NCBI RefSeq assembly: GCF_018305005.1
Contig: NZ_JAGQEG010000050.1
Coordinates: 1 to 39,540, forward strand
Reading direction: 5' to 3'
Origin: Collimonas silvisoli
GTDB lineage: Bacteria > Pseudomonadota > Gammaproteobacteria > Burkholderiales > Burkholderiaceae_D
Length of the DNA: 39,540 nucleotides
The stretch's first letter is position 1, and each line of letters begins with the position of its first letter. Shown here piece after piece: positions 7,453-15,456 of the stretch. The position numbers and the translations under genes are program-made. The notes beneath the pieces were generated by a model. The model made no database searches and was not told where the DNA came from. It saw only the letters and a list, made by a program, of their open reading frames with translations.

Positions 7453-8508
7453 ATGCATAAATTATTCGACAGGCGGATTGCGTCGGAAATCAGGCTCATC
7501 GGCTGCGTGCTGATGCTGGCGCTCGCCGCGCTCGTTTATCTGTATCAGCGGGTGTTTTTGCCGAGTTATTTCTTTACCGACGAAACCACGATTCTCAACC
7601 TGATGCGGTATTCCGATCTGGGTTTGCTGGAGCAGAATTCCTTTGTCAGCACCGCCACGGTCTTTTCCGTGTTCGGACCGGTCGGGTCGCAACTGCTGTT
7701 GCTGGCTTCTACCTGCCTGGTGATTTTTTATATCAGCAGGAAATCGCTACGCCTGGTCGATCTGGCGTTTTCTTTTGTCCTGATGCTGTCGTTCGCCATG
7801 TTCAACCTGAAACTGTCGAAAGAAGTGGTGGTTATCCTGATGAACTTGCTGGCGTGCCTGGCCTGCAGCTGGCGTATCTCGAATCATCGCAAGGTGATGC
7901 TGGTAAGCGCGATCTATTTAATCTACGCGTGGCAATTCCGCAGCTATTACGTGCTGATCGTAGCGGCGATGATGGCCATGCACATCGTGTTCAGTACCCA
8001 GGGCAAGCTGCGCGCCACGATTGTGCTGGCTGTTCTGGTTGGCTGCCTGGCGCTGCCGGGAGATTTCTGGAATCAGTTGCAGCAGGCGCGCGATATCGTC
8101 AACCTGGACCGGGACGGCTTGTCGGACTCCAAGACCATCTTCTCGAATCCGTTTTCTCCGAATGGGGTAGCGACGGCTCTTCCGAACGCCGGCTTTGCCG
8201 CGCTGCGCTTTTATTTTGCGCCTGTCTTTTCGCTGCGTGTGCAGGAGGTATTTCTTTCTTTTACCTTGTGTTTCTTGACCTTCGTTTTGTTCCGGCGCCG
8301 CAACTGCAAACATCCGCTGGCCTTGCTGCTGATCGCCAATTTTTCGATCCAGACTTTCTTCGAACCAGACCTGGGATCGTTTTTCCGGCATCTGAGCGCC
8401 TATGCTTTTTGCGTTTTCGGTATTCACTACCTGCAGCCGGTGCATCAAGAAAAATTGCACCGCGCCGTAGCGGTATTTGGATCCCCCAATTTTTACCGAA
8501 AGGCCTGA
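7453..8508 (+). CDS. Polysaccharide polymerase-like membrane protein (candidate Wzy)
   Basis: Encodes 351 residues, starting six bases after the previous stop and ending directly against the next ATG. About nine or ten membrane helices are visible, with a larger periplasmic-type loop in the second half (around 195-245, containing NQLQQARDIVNLDRDGLSDS). This topology suits O-antigen/EPS polymerases, which join lipid-linked repeat units in the periplasm. Wzy proteins share little primary sequence and no diagnostic motif is readable here, so the call rests on topology and on being the only otherwise unassigned polytopic protein in an operon that needs a polymerase. The stretch FFEPDLGSFFRHLSAYAF near the C-terminus is consistent with such proteins but not proof. 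Confidence 0.65.
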   Translation: MHKLFDRRIASEIRLIGCVLMLALAALVYLYQRVFLPSYFFTDETTILNLMRYSDLGLLEQNSFVSTATVFSVFGPVGSQLLLLASTCLVIFYISRKSLRLVDLAFSFVLMLSFAMFNLKLSKEVVVILMNLLACLACSWRISNHRKVMLVSAIYLIYAWQFRSYYVLIVAAMMAMHIVFSTQGKLRATIVLAVLVGCLALPGDFWNQLQQARDIVNLDRDGLSDSKTIFSNPFSPNGVATALPNAGFAALRFYFAPVFSLRVQEVFLSFTLCFLTFVLFRRRNCKHPLALLLIANFSIQTFFEPDLGSFFRHLSAYAFCVFGIHYLQPVHQEKLHRAVAVFGSPNFYRKA

Positions 8509-9615
8509 ATGCCTGACAGTCTGCTGCAAGGCCGCCCGTTAAACGTATTGAACGTTGCGGAAACCATTAAAGGCGGCGTCGCCACCTATCTCGACATGCT
8601 GGAGCATCTCAGCGACAATTTCAATTGCCGCTTCACGCATCTGGTGCCAGCTTCGCAAGCTGAGCAACTCAATGCAGAGCGGGTTCATTGCCATCCGTAT
8701 TCGCGCGGCGGACTGGGACCGTTCAAGCTGGCGCTTGCCATCGTGCGTCAGGTGCGTCTGCAGCGTCCCGATATCGTCTATGCCCACAGCACTTTCGCAG
8801 GCATCGCTCTATGCCTGGCTATACCTTGGCTCGGGCGTAACACAAGAACCATTTATTGCGCACACGGCTGGGCCAGTTTCCGTGATCGGAGCAAGGCGGT
8901 GACCCTGCTCACCAGGGCAATTGAAAAGGTCATGTCTTACATTCCGGATGTGGTCATCGATATTTCTGGCTACGAGCATGAGAATAATCGCAAATTCGGT
9001 TTCTCCGGCAATTGCATTCTGATCCAGAGCACCGTGCTGGACCGGCTGGATCCGCCGCGCAGGAAAAAAAGAGACGATGAGCATTTGCACATGCTGTTTG
9101 TAGGCAGGCTGGACCGTGTGAAGGGTTACGATATTTTGCTGGAAGCCATTCGCAGCCTGCAAAAGAGCCGGCCTGACTACGTTTATCACATTGTCGGTGC
9201 GCCTGTGTCGGCTGATCTGCAGCTTGAAAAGCTGGACGCGCCGAACGTGCATTACTACGGCTGGATAGACCAGGAGGATATCAATACCTACTACGATCTT
9301 GCCGACGTACTGGTGATGCCTTCGCGTTCCGAAGGTTTTGGCCTTACCGCGCTGGAGGCCATGCGCAGCCACGTTCCTGTGATTGCCAGCAATCGCGGAG
9401 CGCTGCCGGATATCGTGGAACATACGGTCAATGGCCTGATCTTCAATTGCACTTCCGCCGACCTGGTAGAGAAGCTTGAAAACCTGAGCCGCCACAGCGT
9501 GGATCGCTACGCGCAAGCTGCAAGGGCCTCTTATCGGGGGCGTTTTTCTCCAAGTCAGTTCATTACCAGCTACCGGAAATTATTCTCCCGCATGCGGGAA
9601 TCGCGTTCCCCGTGA
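8509..9615 (+). CDS. Glycosyltransferase family 4 protein
   Basis: Encodes 368 residues, starting immediately after the stop of the polymerase-like gene, which implies translational coupling since no ribosome site is evident. It has the GT-B fold pattern of GT4 retaining glycosyltransferases: an N-terminal acceptor domain with ETIKGGVATYL, then FVGRLDRVKGYDILLEAI (about 198-215), an HYYGWIDQEDINTYY segment, and the E-x7-E motif in RSEGFGLTALEAM (about 274-286). These enzymes move a sugar from a nucleotide sugar to the lipid-linked acceptor on the cytoplasmic face. It is the only glycosyltransferase here besides the initiating enzyme. Donor and linkage cannot be predicted. Confidence 0.9.
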   Translation: MPDSLLQGRPLNVLNVAETIKGGVATYLDMLEHLSDNFNCRFTHLVPASQAEQLNAERVHCHPYSRGGLGPFKLALAIVRQVRLQRPDIVYAHSTFAGIALCLAIPWLGRNTRTIYCAHGWASFRDRSKAVTLLTRAIEKVMSYIPDVVIDISGYEHENNRKFGFSGNCILIQSTVLDRLDPPRRKKRDDEHLHMLFVGRLDRVKGYDILLEAIRSLQKSRPDYVYHIVGAPVSADLQLEKLDAPNVHYYGWIDQEDINTYYDLADVLVMPSRSEGFGLTALEAMRSHVPVIASNRGALPDIVEHTVNGLIFNCTSADLVEKLENLSRHSVDRYAQAARASYRGRFSPSQFITSYRKLFSRMRESRSP

Positions 9616-9638
9616 CTTCTGCTTAGGGCGTGGATATG

Positions 9639-9665
9639 CAGGTCTCACTTGAAGTGATGCACCTG
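9639..9665 (+). terminator. Possible hairpin terminator after the GT4 gene
   Basis: CAGGT at 9639-9643 pairs with ACCTG at 9661-9665, and an inner TCACT at 9645-9649 pairs with AGTGA at 9653-9657. It is followed by TAATTTTG, a poor U-tract, so termination strength is doubtful. The position, 24 bp past the stop codon, fits the end of the first EPS operon. Confidence 0.4.
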
Positions 9666-9864
9666 TAATTTTGATAAACATCGGTTTTCATGCGGCGCTG
9701 CTGCCAATCGTGCGGACCGAGAGATTGGCGCTGCACAGTCTGCGGATTTTTCTTCGTTTTACGTCAGATCCGGAAACGGGAAAAATGTACTCAGCTGACT
9801 TACAGAAAGCCAAGTCTGGTTCTTGACCGCAAGCCTCCGGAGTGGTGAGGATATTTTCGCTCTG

Positions 9865-9930
9865 TATTTTAAGAGGTTTCCTTCAGTATTTTAAGAGATT
9901 TCCTTAGGTATTCTAAGAGATGTCCTAAGG
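9865..9930 (+). repeat. Three 22-bp tandem repeats, each two 11-bp half-sites (candidate response-regulator binding array)
   Basis: Units lie at 9865-9886, 9887-9908 and 9909-9930 with no spacer. Adjacent units match at 19 of 22 positions. Each unit splits into two 11-mers: TATTTTAAGAG then GTTTCCTTCAG; TATTTTAAGAG then ATTTCCTTAGG; TATTCTAAGAG then ATGTCCTAAGG. OmpR/PhoB-type regulators bind head-to-tail 11-bp direct repeats, and the next gene encodes such a regulator. Binding is inferred. Confidence 0.6.
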
Positions 9931-10150
9931 ACTATTGCAACGATCTGCTTCACACTTCGCATTGTCGTATTTTGACTTTTTTAAGTGCATCAGAGTCCTC
10001 CCTTTTTCGCATCATTTTCAGGTAAGTAATCGCTGGAAATTCGGTAATGCCTGATTTGCCGGCCTATGACAGGCTTCACGAAGAGTTATCTTTAACGATT
10101 CTTCTGATTCTTAAATACTATTTTGAAACCTGTCAGGTCGTTGGGGAGTA

Positions 10151-10168
10151 TTGACATCTTTGACATCT
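10151..10168 (+). repeat. 9-bp tandem duplication TTGACATCT
   Basis: Two exact adjacent copies of TTGACATCT lie at 10151-10159 and 10160-10168, about 60 bp before the response-regulator ATG. Each begins with TTGACA, a perfect -35 hexamer, but no good -10 lies 16-18 bp downstream of either copy. The copies may be a regulator site or a promoter that depends on an activator. Confidence 0.5.
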
Positions 10169-10228
10169 GATTAACGTGCATCGCAAATTGCCAATTGCTT
10201 GCCGCGTGCATAAGGCGATTGGAGGCAT

Positions 10229-10960
10229 ATGGATATTCCGATTAAAGACAACTGTTCAAGCAAAGCTCGCATTGTTGTGATGGACGCCGACGATGCGTTT
10301 CGAAACGCGATCGTTGCCGGCCTGCTCCAGCAGAGGTGCGAGGTGTCGGGGGTGCACGATAGTGCAGCCTTGTATCGAGAGTTAATCGAACGTTCGGTGG
10401 ATATCGTGATTCTCGATGCCGACAGCGCTGACGGCAGCGGCCTCGCTATTGCATCTCAGCTGCGCGCCATGCAGCGTACCTGTCGTCTCGGCATCGTCAT
10501 GCTCGCTTCACAGGACAATATGCATATGTGCGTCGAAGGTCTGCAATGTGGCGCAGACATGTTCCTTGCCAAGCAATCCGATCATCAGGAAATCCAGGCA
10601 AACATACATAGCCTGCATCGCAGGTTGATTTTGAGCTTACCGCCCCAGCAGCGCACGCCATGGCGTTTCAGCCGCAGCGAATGGAAACTGTTTGCGCCGT
10701 CAGGCGCCGAAATCCTGTTGACGCACCTTGAAACGCTGCTGATCGATATTCTTGCAGACAGCCGGGGGCAACCGGTACGCCGCAAAGACATCATATCGAC
10801 CGCGCTTGATCAAAATCCTCTGGTCTACGACGAACGCAGGCTTGAGGCGGTAGTCAGTCGCTTGCGAAAGAAGATTACGAAGATTTACCGGGCATCGCAA
10901 CCGATCAAGGTAGCGCACTCCATTGGCTACATATTCGCCGAGTCTATCGAACGGGCATAG
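10229..10960 (+). CDS. OmpR/PhoB-type response regulator (orphan, EPS-linked)
   Basis: Encodes 243 residues; GGAGG lies six bases before the ATG at 10229. The receiver domain (about 13-130) has the acidic pocket (Asp19, Asp21, Asp22), the phospho-acceptor Asp63 in VILDADSADGSG, Ser94 at the conserved Thr/Ser position, and Lys115 in FLAKQSD. All residues needed for phosphorylation are present. The C-terminal winged helix (about 143-240) includes LTHLETLLIDIL, RRLEAVVSRLRKKI and the hairpin IGYIF. No histidine kinase is encoded nearby, so the partner is elsewhere. It sits between the EPS assembly genes and wza-wzb-wzc, directly after the 22-bp repeat array, and is a strong candidate to control the locus and itself. 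Confidence 0.9.
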   Translation: MDIPIKDNCSSKARIVVMDADDAFRNAIVAGLLQQRCEVSGVHDSAALYRELIERSVDIVILDADSADGSGLAIASQLRAMQRTCRLGIVMLASQDNMHMCVEGLQCGADMFLAKQSDHQEIQANIHSLHRRLILSLPPQQRTPWRFSRSEWKLFAPSGAEILLTHLETLLIDILADSRGQPVRRKDIISTALDQNPLVYDERRLEAVVSRLRKKITKIYRASQPIKVAHSIGYIFAESIERA

Positions 10961-11011
10961 CCGGCATCGGCTGGCCGAAAAAATAGCTTAACCAGCATAC
11001 AGAATCCGGGT

Positions 11012-11038
11012 GCATGCCCTGTTTTTCCTTGGGCATGC
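11012..11038 (+). promoter_or_regulatory. Perfect inverted repeat in the wza leader
   Basis: GCATGCCC at 11012-11019 pairs with GGGCATGC at 11031-11038 around an 11-base loop containing TTTTT. It lies between the regulator and the export gene, about 60 bp before the chosen wza start. It could be an operator or an RNA hairpin; no U-tract follows the stem, so it is not a standard terminator. Confidence 0.45.
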
Positions 11039-11099
11039 GTTCTTGGTACTTGTGCAATACAACGCCATGACAGGCTTACTTTATCAAGTTAGAAATTCC

Positions 11100-12239
11100 A
11101 TGCTTTTTTTTTCAAGAATCCATTTATTGAAGATGGTGATACTGGCGGGATTGATTCCCGCAATTGCGGCCTGTGCGGTTGCCCCTGGCATGCATATGGA
11201 CAATCTGCGTGCGGCAGGCGAAACTGAATCTGGCGCCATGGCCGCGAATTTGAAGCAGATCACGCCGGAATTGCTGCAATCTGAAAAAACAATGCGTGAA
11301 CAGCAATCCAGCCAGGACATCAGCGGATTGCTAGCCGACCCGGAGCCTTACCGCATCGGCAGCGGCGATGTTCTTTCCATCCAGGTGTGGGCCCATCCTG
11401 AGCTTTCTACTCCTGCGATGTCCGGGCAGGCAGCAATCTCCCAGCCTGGCGCTGATAGCGGCAATATTCCAGGCTTTGTAGTCGATCACAGCGGCCTGGT
11501 GCAATTCCCTTTTGTCGGCCCTGTCAAACTAGCGGGCCTGACAGCGTTGCAGGCGCGCGGCTTGCTGACCGACAAGCTTGCCCGCTACGTCAAAGCGCCG
11601 GATCTTACCTTGCGTGTGCAGGCGTACCGCAGCAAGCACGTCTATCTTAATGGCGAAGTCAGGGCGCCAGGGATTGGGGTGATCAACGATATCCCGATGA
11701 CATTGCCGGAGGCGATGGATCGCGCCGGCGGCATCTTGCCGAGCGGCGACCAAAGCCAGATCAGCATTTATCGTGCCGGCGTAACTTATCAGATCAGCTT
11801 GCCGCTGCTTATAAAAAAAGGCATCAATCCAAGTAAGATTTTGCTGGAAAGCGGCGATATCGTCCACGTGCTTTCACGTGAGGAGAGCAAGGTTTTTGTA
11901 CTGGGCGAGGTAACGCGCCCGAGCACACTGACATTGCGCAACGGCCGTTTGACGCTGAACGAGGCGCTCGGCGAGGCCGGCGGCCTCAATCCGCTGACCA
12001 GCAACGGACGCCAGGTCTATGTGGTGCGCAATGCGGGCAACGCAGGGAACATGAAGCCTGTTGTGTACCACCTGGACGCACGCTCTCCCACTGCCTTTGC
12101 CCTGGCAGAGAATTTCGAGCTGTCGGCCAGAGACGTGGTCTATGTCGACGCCGCGCCGCTTGCCACATGGTCTCGCGTCATCAGCCTGATACTGCCAAGT
12201 GCACAGTCGGTCACGAGCGCGGTGCAGGCGGGAAAATGA
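11100..12239 (+). CDS. wza: Outer-membrane polysaccharide export lipoprotein (Wza family)
   Basis: Encodes 379 residues from the ATG at 11100. This start gives a classic lipoprotein signal peptide: basic n-region (Arg6, Lys11), hydrophobic core, and lipobox ending at Cys25 (IAAC). Starts at 11010 and 11067 would place extra hydrophobic sequence in front and have no better ribosome site. The polysaccharide export domain begins near residue 83 (YRIGSGDVLSIQVW), followed by SLBB-type beta-grasp repeats (VYLNGEVRAPG, VFVLGEVTRPS). The C-terminus (WSRVISLILPSAQSV) resembles the amphipathic helix that forms the Wza pore in the outer membrane. Wza octamers export capsule or EPS and dock with Wzc. 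It overlaps wzb by ATGA. Confidence 0.92.
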   Translation: MLFFSRIHLLKMVILAGLIPAIAACAVAPGMHMDNLRAAGETESGAMAANLKQITPELLQSEKTMREQQSSQDISGLLADPEPYRIGSGDVLSIQVWAHPELSTPAMSGQAAISQPGADSGNIPGFVVDHSGLVQFPFVGPVKLAGLTALQARGLLTDKLARYVKAPDLTLRVQAYRSKHVYLNGEVRAPGIGVINDIPMTLPEAMDRAGGILPSGDQSQISIYRAGVTYQISLPLLIKKGINPSKILLESGDIVHVLSREESKVFVLGEVTRPSTLTLRNGRLTLNEALGEAGGLNPLTSNGRQVYVVRNAGNAGNMKPVVYHLDARSPTAFALAENFELSARDVVYVDAAPLATWSRVISLILPSAQSVTSAVQAGK

Positions 12240-12673
12240 TAGCTAACATTCTGGTCGTTTGCATCGGCAACATTTGCCGCAGCCCTATGGCAGAAGGTTT
12301 GTTCAAGCAGGCTCTGCCTGGAATCACGGTGCGCTCCGCCGGGCTGGACGCAATGACAGGCTATCCTGCCGATCCGTTTGCGGTTCAGCTCATGCAAGAG
12401 TTGGGCATCGACATCAGCGGCCATCGCGCGCAGGGTCTAGCGTCCTGGATGATCAGAGAGGCAGATATCGTGGTAACGATGGATCTGGCGCAAAAGCATT
12501 TCATCGAGCAGACGTATCCGACCGCCAGAGGCAAGGTATTCCGGCTTTGCGAATCCGGCAATGGCGATATTCCCGACCCGTACCGGCAGGACCGGGCGAT
12601 ATTCCGCCAGACCTGCAACCTGATTGTCCAAGGGGTAGGCATGCTGGTCGAACGTATCGATCGCGTCAAATAA
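12236..12673 (+). CDS. wzb: Low-molecular-weight protein-tyrosine phosphatase (Wzb family)
   Basis: Encodes 145 residues, starting in an ATGA overlap with wza. The phosphatase P-loop C-x5-R is present at Cys9-Arg15 (VCIGNICRS), and the catalytic acid Asp114 lies in DIPDPY. Length and motifs are standard for bacterial LMW-PTPs. In group 1 EPS/capsule systems this enzyme dephosphorylates the tyrosine-rich tail of Wzc, and the cycle of phosphorylation and dephosphorylation controls polymer assembly. All catalytic residues are intact here, which contrasts with the damaged kinase downstream. The gene ends 26 bp before wzc. Confidence 0.94.
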   Translation: MIANILVVCIGNICRSPMAEGLFKQALPGITVRSAGLDAMTGYPADPFAVQLMQELGIDISGHRAQGLASWMIREADIVVTMDLAQKHFIEQTYPTARGKVFRLCESGNGDIPDPYRQDRAIFRQTCNLIVQGVGMLVERIDRVK

Positions 12674-12699
12674 GAGAATCAGTTTAAATAAACACCGCT

Positions 12700-14817
12700 A
12701 TGAGCCAATACATTCCACCGCCAGCCTCCACCGGCACGCCAGATGACGATAAGATCGACCTGGCAACTTGCCTCGACATCTTGTTCGACCACCGCTGGCT
12801 GATCGTCAACGTTGCTCTGGCTATCACCCTGTTGGGCAGCGCCTATGCGTTTCTGGCCAAACCGGTTTACCGAGCCAATATCCTGATCCAGGTTGAAGAC
12901 AGCCCGGGCTCGTCAAAAAACATATTGGGGGAAATGGGTTCTCTGTTCGATCTTAAGACAGCCGCGATAACGGAGATAGAGATTATCCGCTCGCGTTTTT
13001 TAGTGTCGCATGCAGTGGACAGCCTGCGGCTGTATATCAGTGCCGTTCCAAAATATTTTCCCTTCGTTGGCGCATGGTTCGCAGGCCGCAATGATGAATT
13101 GTCTACCCCTGGGTTATTCGGCTACGGGGGTTATGCTTGGGGTGCGGAACAGATCGATGTTGCGGTCTTCAACGTGCCGGAAGCATTGGAGGATCGCGAA
13201 TTCACCTTGACAGTGGGAAGCGACGGCCGATTCCGCGTAAATCAAAATTCCGAAGGGATCGAGTTCCATGGCGAAACCGGGGTCTTGTTGCATAGCAAGA
13301 CAGCGAAGGGTGATATAGAACTCCGTATTACAAGCCTGGAGGCCCGGCCGGGCGCGCAGTTCTTGCTGAGCCGGACGTCACGGCTTGCTACCATCGAAAA
13401 ATTGCAGCGGGATATGGTGGTCGTTGAAAAAGGCAGGCAGTCCGATATCATCAACGCTGAGCTTGAGGGGACCAAGCCTAAACTGATCAGCGCTATTCTC
13501 AATCAGATCGGCGTGGAATACGTACGCCAGAATCTGGCGCGGAAGTCGGAAGAAGCGGAAAAATCCCTGGTATTTTTAGATCAGCAGCTGCCAGACATCA
13601 AACAGCAGCTGGAACGCTCAGAGACCAAATACAACCAGTTCCGTAACAGTACCGGCATCATCGACTTGGGTGAGGAAGCTAAAGTGCTGCTGCAGCAATC
13701 TGTCGCCGCTCAGCTCAAACGTAGTGAGCTGACGCAAAAAAAAGAAGAACTGTCGATCCGTTTCACCAGCGTGCATCCGGATATGATAGGACTCGAAAAA
13801 CAGCTGCAAGAGATCAACAGAGAAATACAGGCAGTTACGACGCAGATAAAAAAGCTGCCCCTGGTAGAACAAGATGTGGTGCGCTTGATGCGCGATGTCA
13901 AGGTTAATACTGATCTTTACACGTCTCTTTTGAACGTTACGCAGCAGCTGCGCCTGCTGAAAGCCGGCAAGGTTGGCACCGTTCGCCTGGTGGATACAGC
14001 CGCAGTGCCGGAAGAACCAATCAAGCCCAGGCGCACCATCGTGATCGCGGTTGCATTGCTGTTGGGCCTGTTCCTCGGCGTGGTCAGCGCATGGATCAAG
14101 AAATCGCTGTTTGGCGGTATCGATAATGCGCATGAAATTGAGCAAACGCTCGGCCTGCCGGTCTATGCATCTATCCCGCACAGCAGAAAGCAAGAGGAGT
14201 TGTATGCGCGGGTCCGTGCGAAGCTGCCGTTCTCATTGATGCTAGCTAAAAGCGCGCCGACTGACAGCGCTATAGAAGGCCTGCGTAGTCTCCGTACCGC
14301 GCTGCATTTTTCGATGCTGGAGGCAAAGAACAACGTCATATTGATCACCGGTGCAACGCCAAACCTGGGGAAGTATTTCGGTTTGGATCGGGGGAACGGT
14401 TTGTCGGATTTGATTGCGGGGGCCATGTCTTTTGAGCAGGTGGTACATAAAGGAGTGACGGAGAACGTCGATTTTATTTCCACCGGAAACCTGCCGCCCA
14501 ATGCGTCTGAACTGCTGCTGCATGCGAATCTCGGCAAATTGCTCGCAACCCTCAAGGACAGTTATGACTGTGTGTTGATCGACACGCCACCGATACTCGC
14601 GGTATCCGATACGTTGACCGTCGGGCCGCATGCCGGGACTATCTTGATGATTGCACGTTCAGGTATCAGTACTGCCTGCGACATCAGAGAGTCGATGAAG
14701 CGTCTCGATCAGGCCGGCATGTCAGTTAAAGGTATCGTGCTCAATGATGTGAAAGCCCGGCCGGGCGGCTATAACTCCAAATTCGGCAGATATCGGCATA
14801 CAGAATACGCCTATTAA
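12700..14817 (+). CDS. wzc: Wzc-type polysaccharide co-polymerase / BY-kinase with internal in-frame loss of nucleotide-binding motifs
   Basis: Encodes 705 residues with no frameshift. The Wzz-like part is normal: a first membrane helix (about 33-53), a long periplasmic region with coiled coil (about 280-420), and a second helix (about 446-466). The cytoplasmic kinase domain is abnormal. Residues 548-562 read LITGATPNLGKYFGL: the P-loop runs up to Gly557-Lys558, but the next residue is Tyr559 instead of Ser/Thr. The text then continues as YFGLDRGNGLSDLI, which in relatives lies after the Walker A' motif. About 30 residues, including the helix after Walker A and the DxD of Walker A', are absent. 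Walker B (VLIDTPP, about 625) and a short C-terminal tail with four tyrosines are kept. ATP binding and autophosphorylation are therefore predicted to fail. Confidence 0.88.
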   Translation: MSQYIPPPASTGTPDDDKIDLATCLDILFDHRWLIVNVALAITLLGSAYAFLAKPVYRANILIQVEDSPGSSKNILGEMGSLFDLKTAAITEIEIIRSRFLVSHAVDSLRLYISAVPKYFPFVGAWFAGRNDELSTPGLFGYGGYAWGAEQIDVAVFNVPEALEDREFTLTVGSDGRFRVNQNSEGIEFHGETGVLLHSKTAKGDIELRITSLEARPGAQFLLSRTSRLATIEKLQRDMVVVEKGRQSDIINAELEGTKPKLISAILNQIGVEYVRQNLARKSEEAEKSLVFLDQQLPDIKQQLERSETKYNQFRNSTGIIDLGEEAKVLLQQSVAAQLKRSELTQKKEELSIRFTSVHPDMIGLEKQLQEINREIQAVTTQIKKLPLVEQDVVRLMRDVKVNTDLYTSLLNVTQQLRLLKAGKVGTVRLVDTAAVPEEPIKPRRTIVIAVALLLGLFLGVVSAWIKKSLFGGIDNAHEIEQTLGLPVYASIPHSRKQEELYARVRAKLPFSLMLAKSAPTDSAIEGLRSLRTALHFSMLEAKNNVILITGATPNLGKYFGLDRGNGLSDLIAGAMSFEQVVHKGVTENVDFISTGNLPPNASELLLHANLGKLLATLKDSYDCVLIDTPPILAVSDTLTVGPHAGTILMIARSGISTACDIRESMKRLDQAGMSVKGIVLNDVKARPGGYNSKFGRYRHTEYAY

Positions 14818-15251
14818 AAACGATTGAAGAAGGAATGATCTGCTCTCAACAATACAAAACCAAGTGATAGCGCTCGCTCAGTTTCATCAATAATTGAGTG
14901 GTAAAAATGGTTCAGAGTGTTGTAGCGCATTGTGTGTTGATTGCTGCGTGCAATGCTCACAGAAAATCTAGAACCAAACATAAATCGGTCCGACCATACA
15001 AAGTAATGCTGTGCTTGCCCGACTCTTTGAGTTTAGTTACTACACGAGAGCGTAGGGGAGGGCGATTGAGCTTGTTGTGGCCGGTGTGCTTAGTGTATCT
15101 CGGAGGCCAAGCGCTGAATTGCATTTGATATCATTGTTGCAACTTTATGCATCGTTACTTTGTATCGCTGTCGATGTGTCATGCCATGCGTCACGCTAAA
15201 ATACAAAAACAAAAAGGATTACATGCATAGCATGTAATCCTTTGTTTTATT
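14818..15251. other. Non-coding gap between wzc and the tRNA
   Basis: No supported gene. A 76-codon frame at 14898-15128 shows no ribosome site or known domain and is probably chance. The right end holds the tRNA terminator hairpin (15202-15243). No clear terminator for wzc is visible. Confidence 0.6.
15202..15243 (-). terminator. Strong terminator downstream of tRNA-Ile
   Basis: Bases 15213-15226 and 15230-15243 form a perfect 14-bp stem with a three-base ATA loop (core GGATTACATGC / GCATGTAATCC). On the minus strand it is followed by TTTTTGTTTTTG, a good U-tract, so it terminates the tRNA transcript and perhaps read-through from rpoD. It also has T-rich sequence on the plus-strand side, so it may act in both directions. 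Confidence 0.85.
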
Positions 15252-15330
<79 letters not shown>

Positions 15331-15422
15331 AATTCCTTAGGGCACTGTAGTTGTCGTGCTTGCAGTGTCTGCAGAAGACATATCCGCTTAACCGCACTAC
15401 AGCATCTTAAAATCAATCCCGT

Positions 15423-15428
15423 ATTATA
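15423..15428 (-). promoter_or_regulatory. Possible -10 element for the tRNA gene
   Basis: The minus strand reads TATAAT here, followed by a G-rich discriminator (ACGGGAT), about 93 bp upstream of the tRNA 5' end. No good -35 is visible 17 bp upstream. It may let the tRNA be transcribed independently of rpoD. Confidence 0.35.
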
Positions 15429-15456
15429 GAAAAATACCTGGATGAAAGGTAGGTGA

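Larger units (their letters stand above)
9616..10228. other. 613-bp regulatory gap between the EPS assembly genes and the response regulator
   Basis: No coding frame of note lies here on either strand. The gap contains a hairpin at 9639-9665, three 22-bp tandem repeats at 9865-9930, an 11-bp palindrome ACCTGTCAGGT at 10128-10138, and a 9-bp tandem duplication TTGACATCT at 10151-10168. The A+T-rich stretches and repeated elements indicate a promoter and control region for the downstream regulator and export genes. Confidence 0.6.

Noticed and set aside
14898-15128. 76-codon plus-strand frame between wzc and the tRNA
   Set aside because: No ribosome site, no recognisable domain, and unusual composition for a protein; most likely chance.
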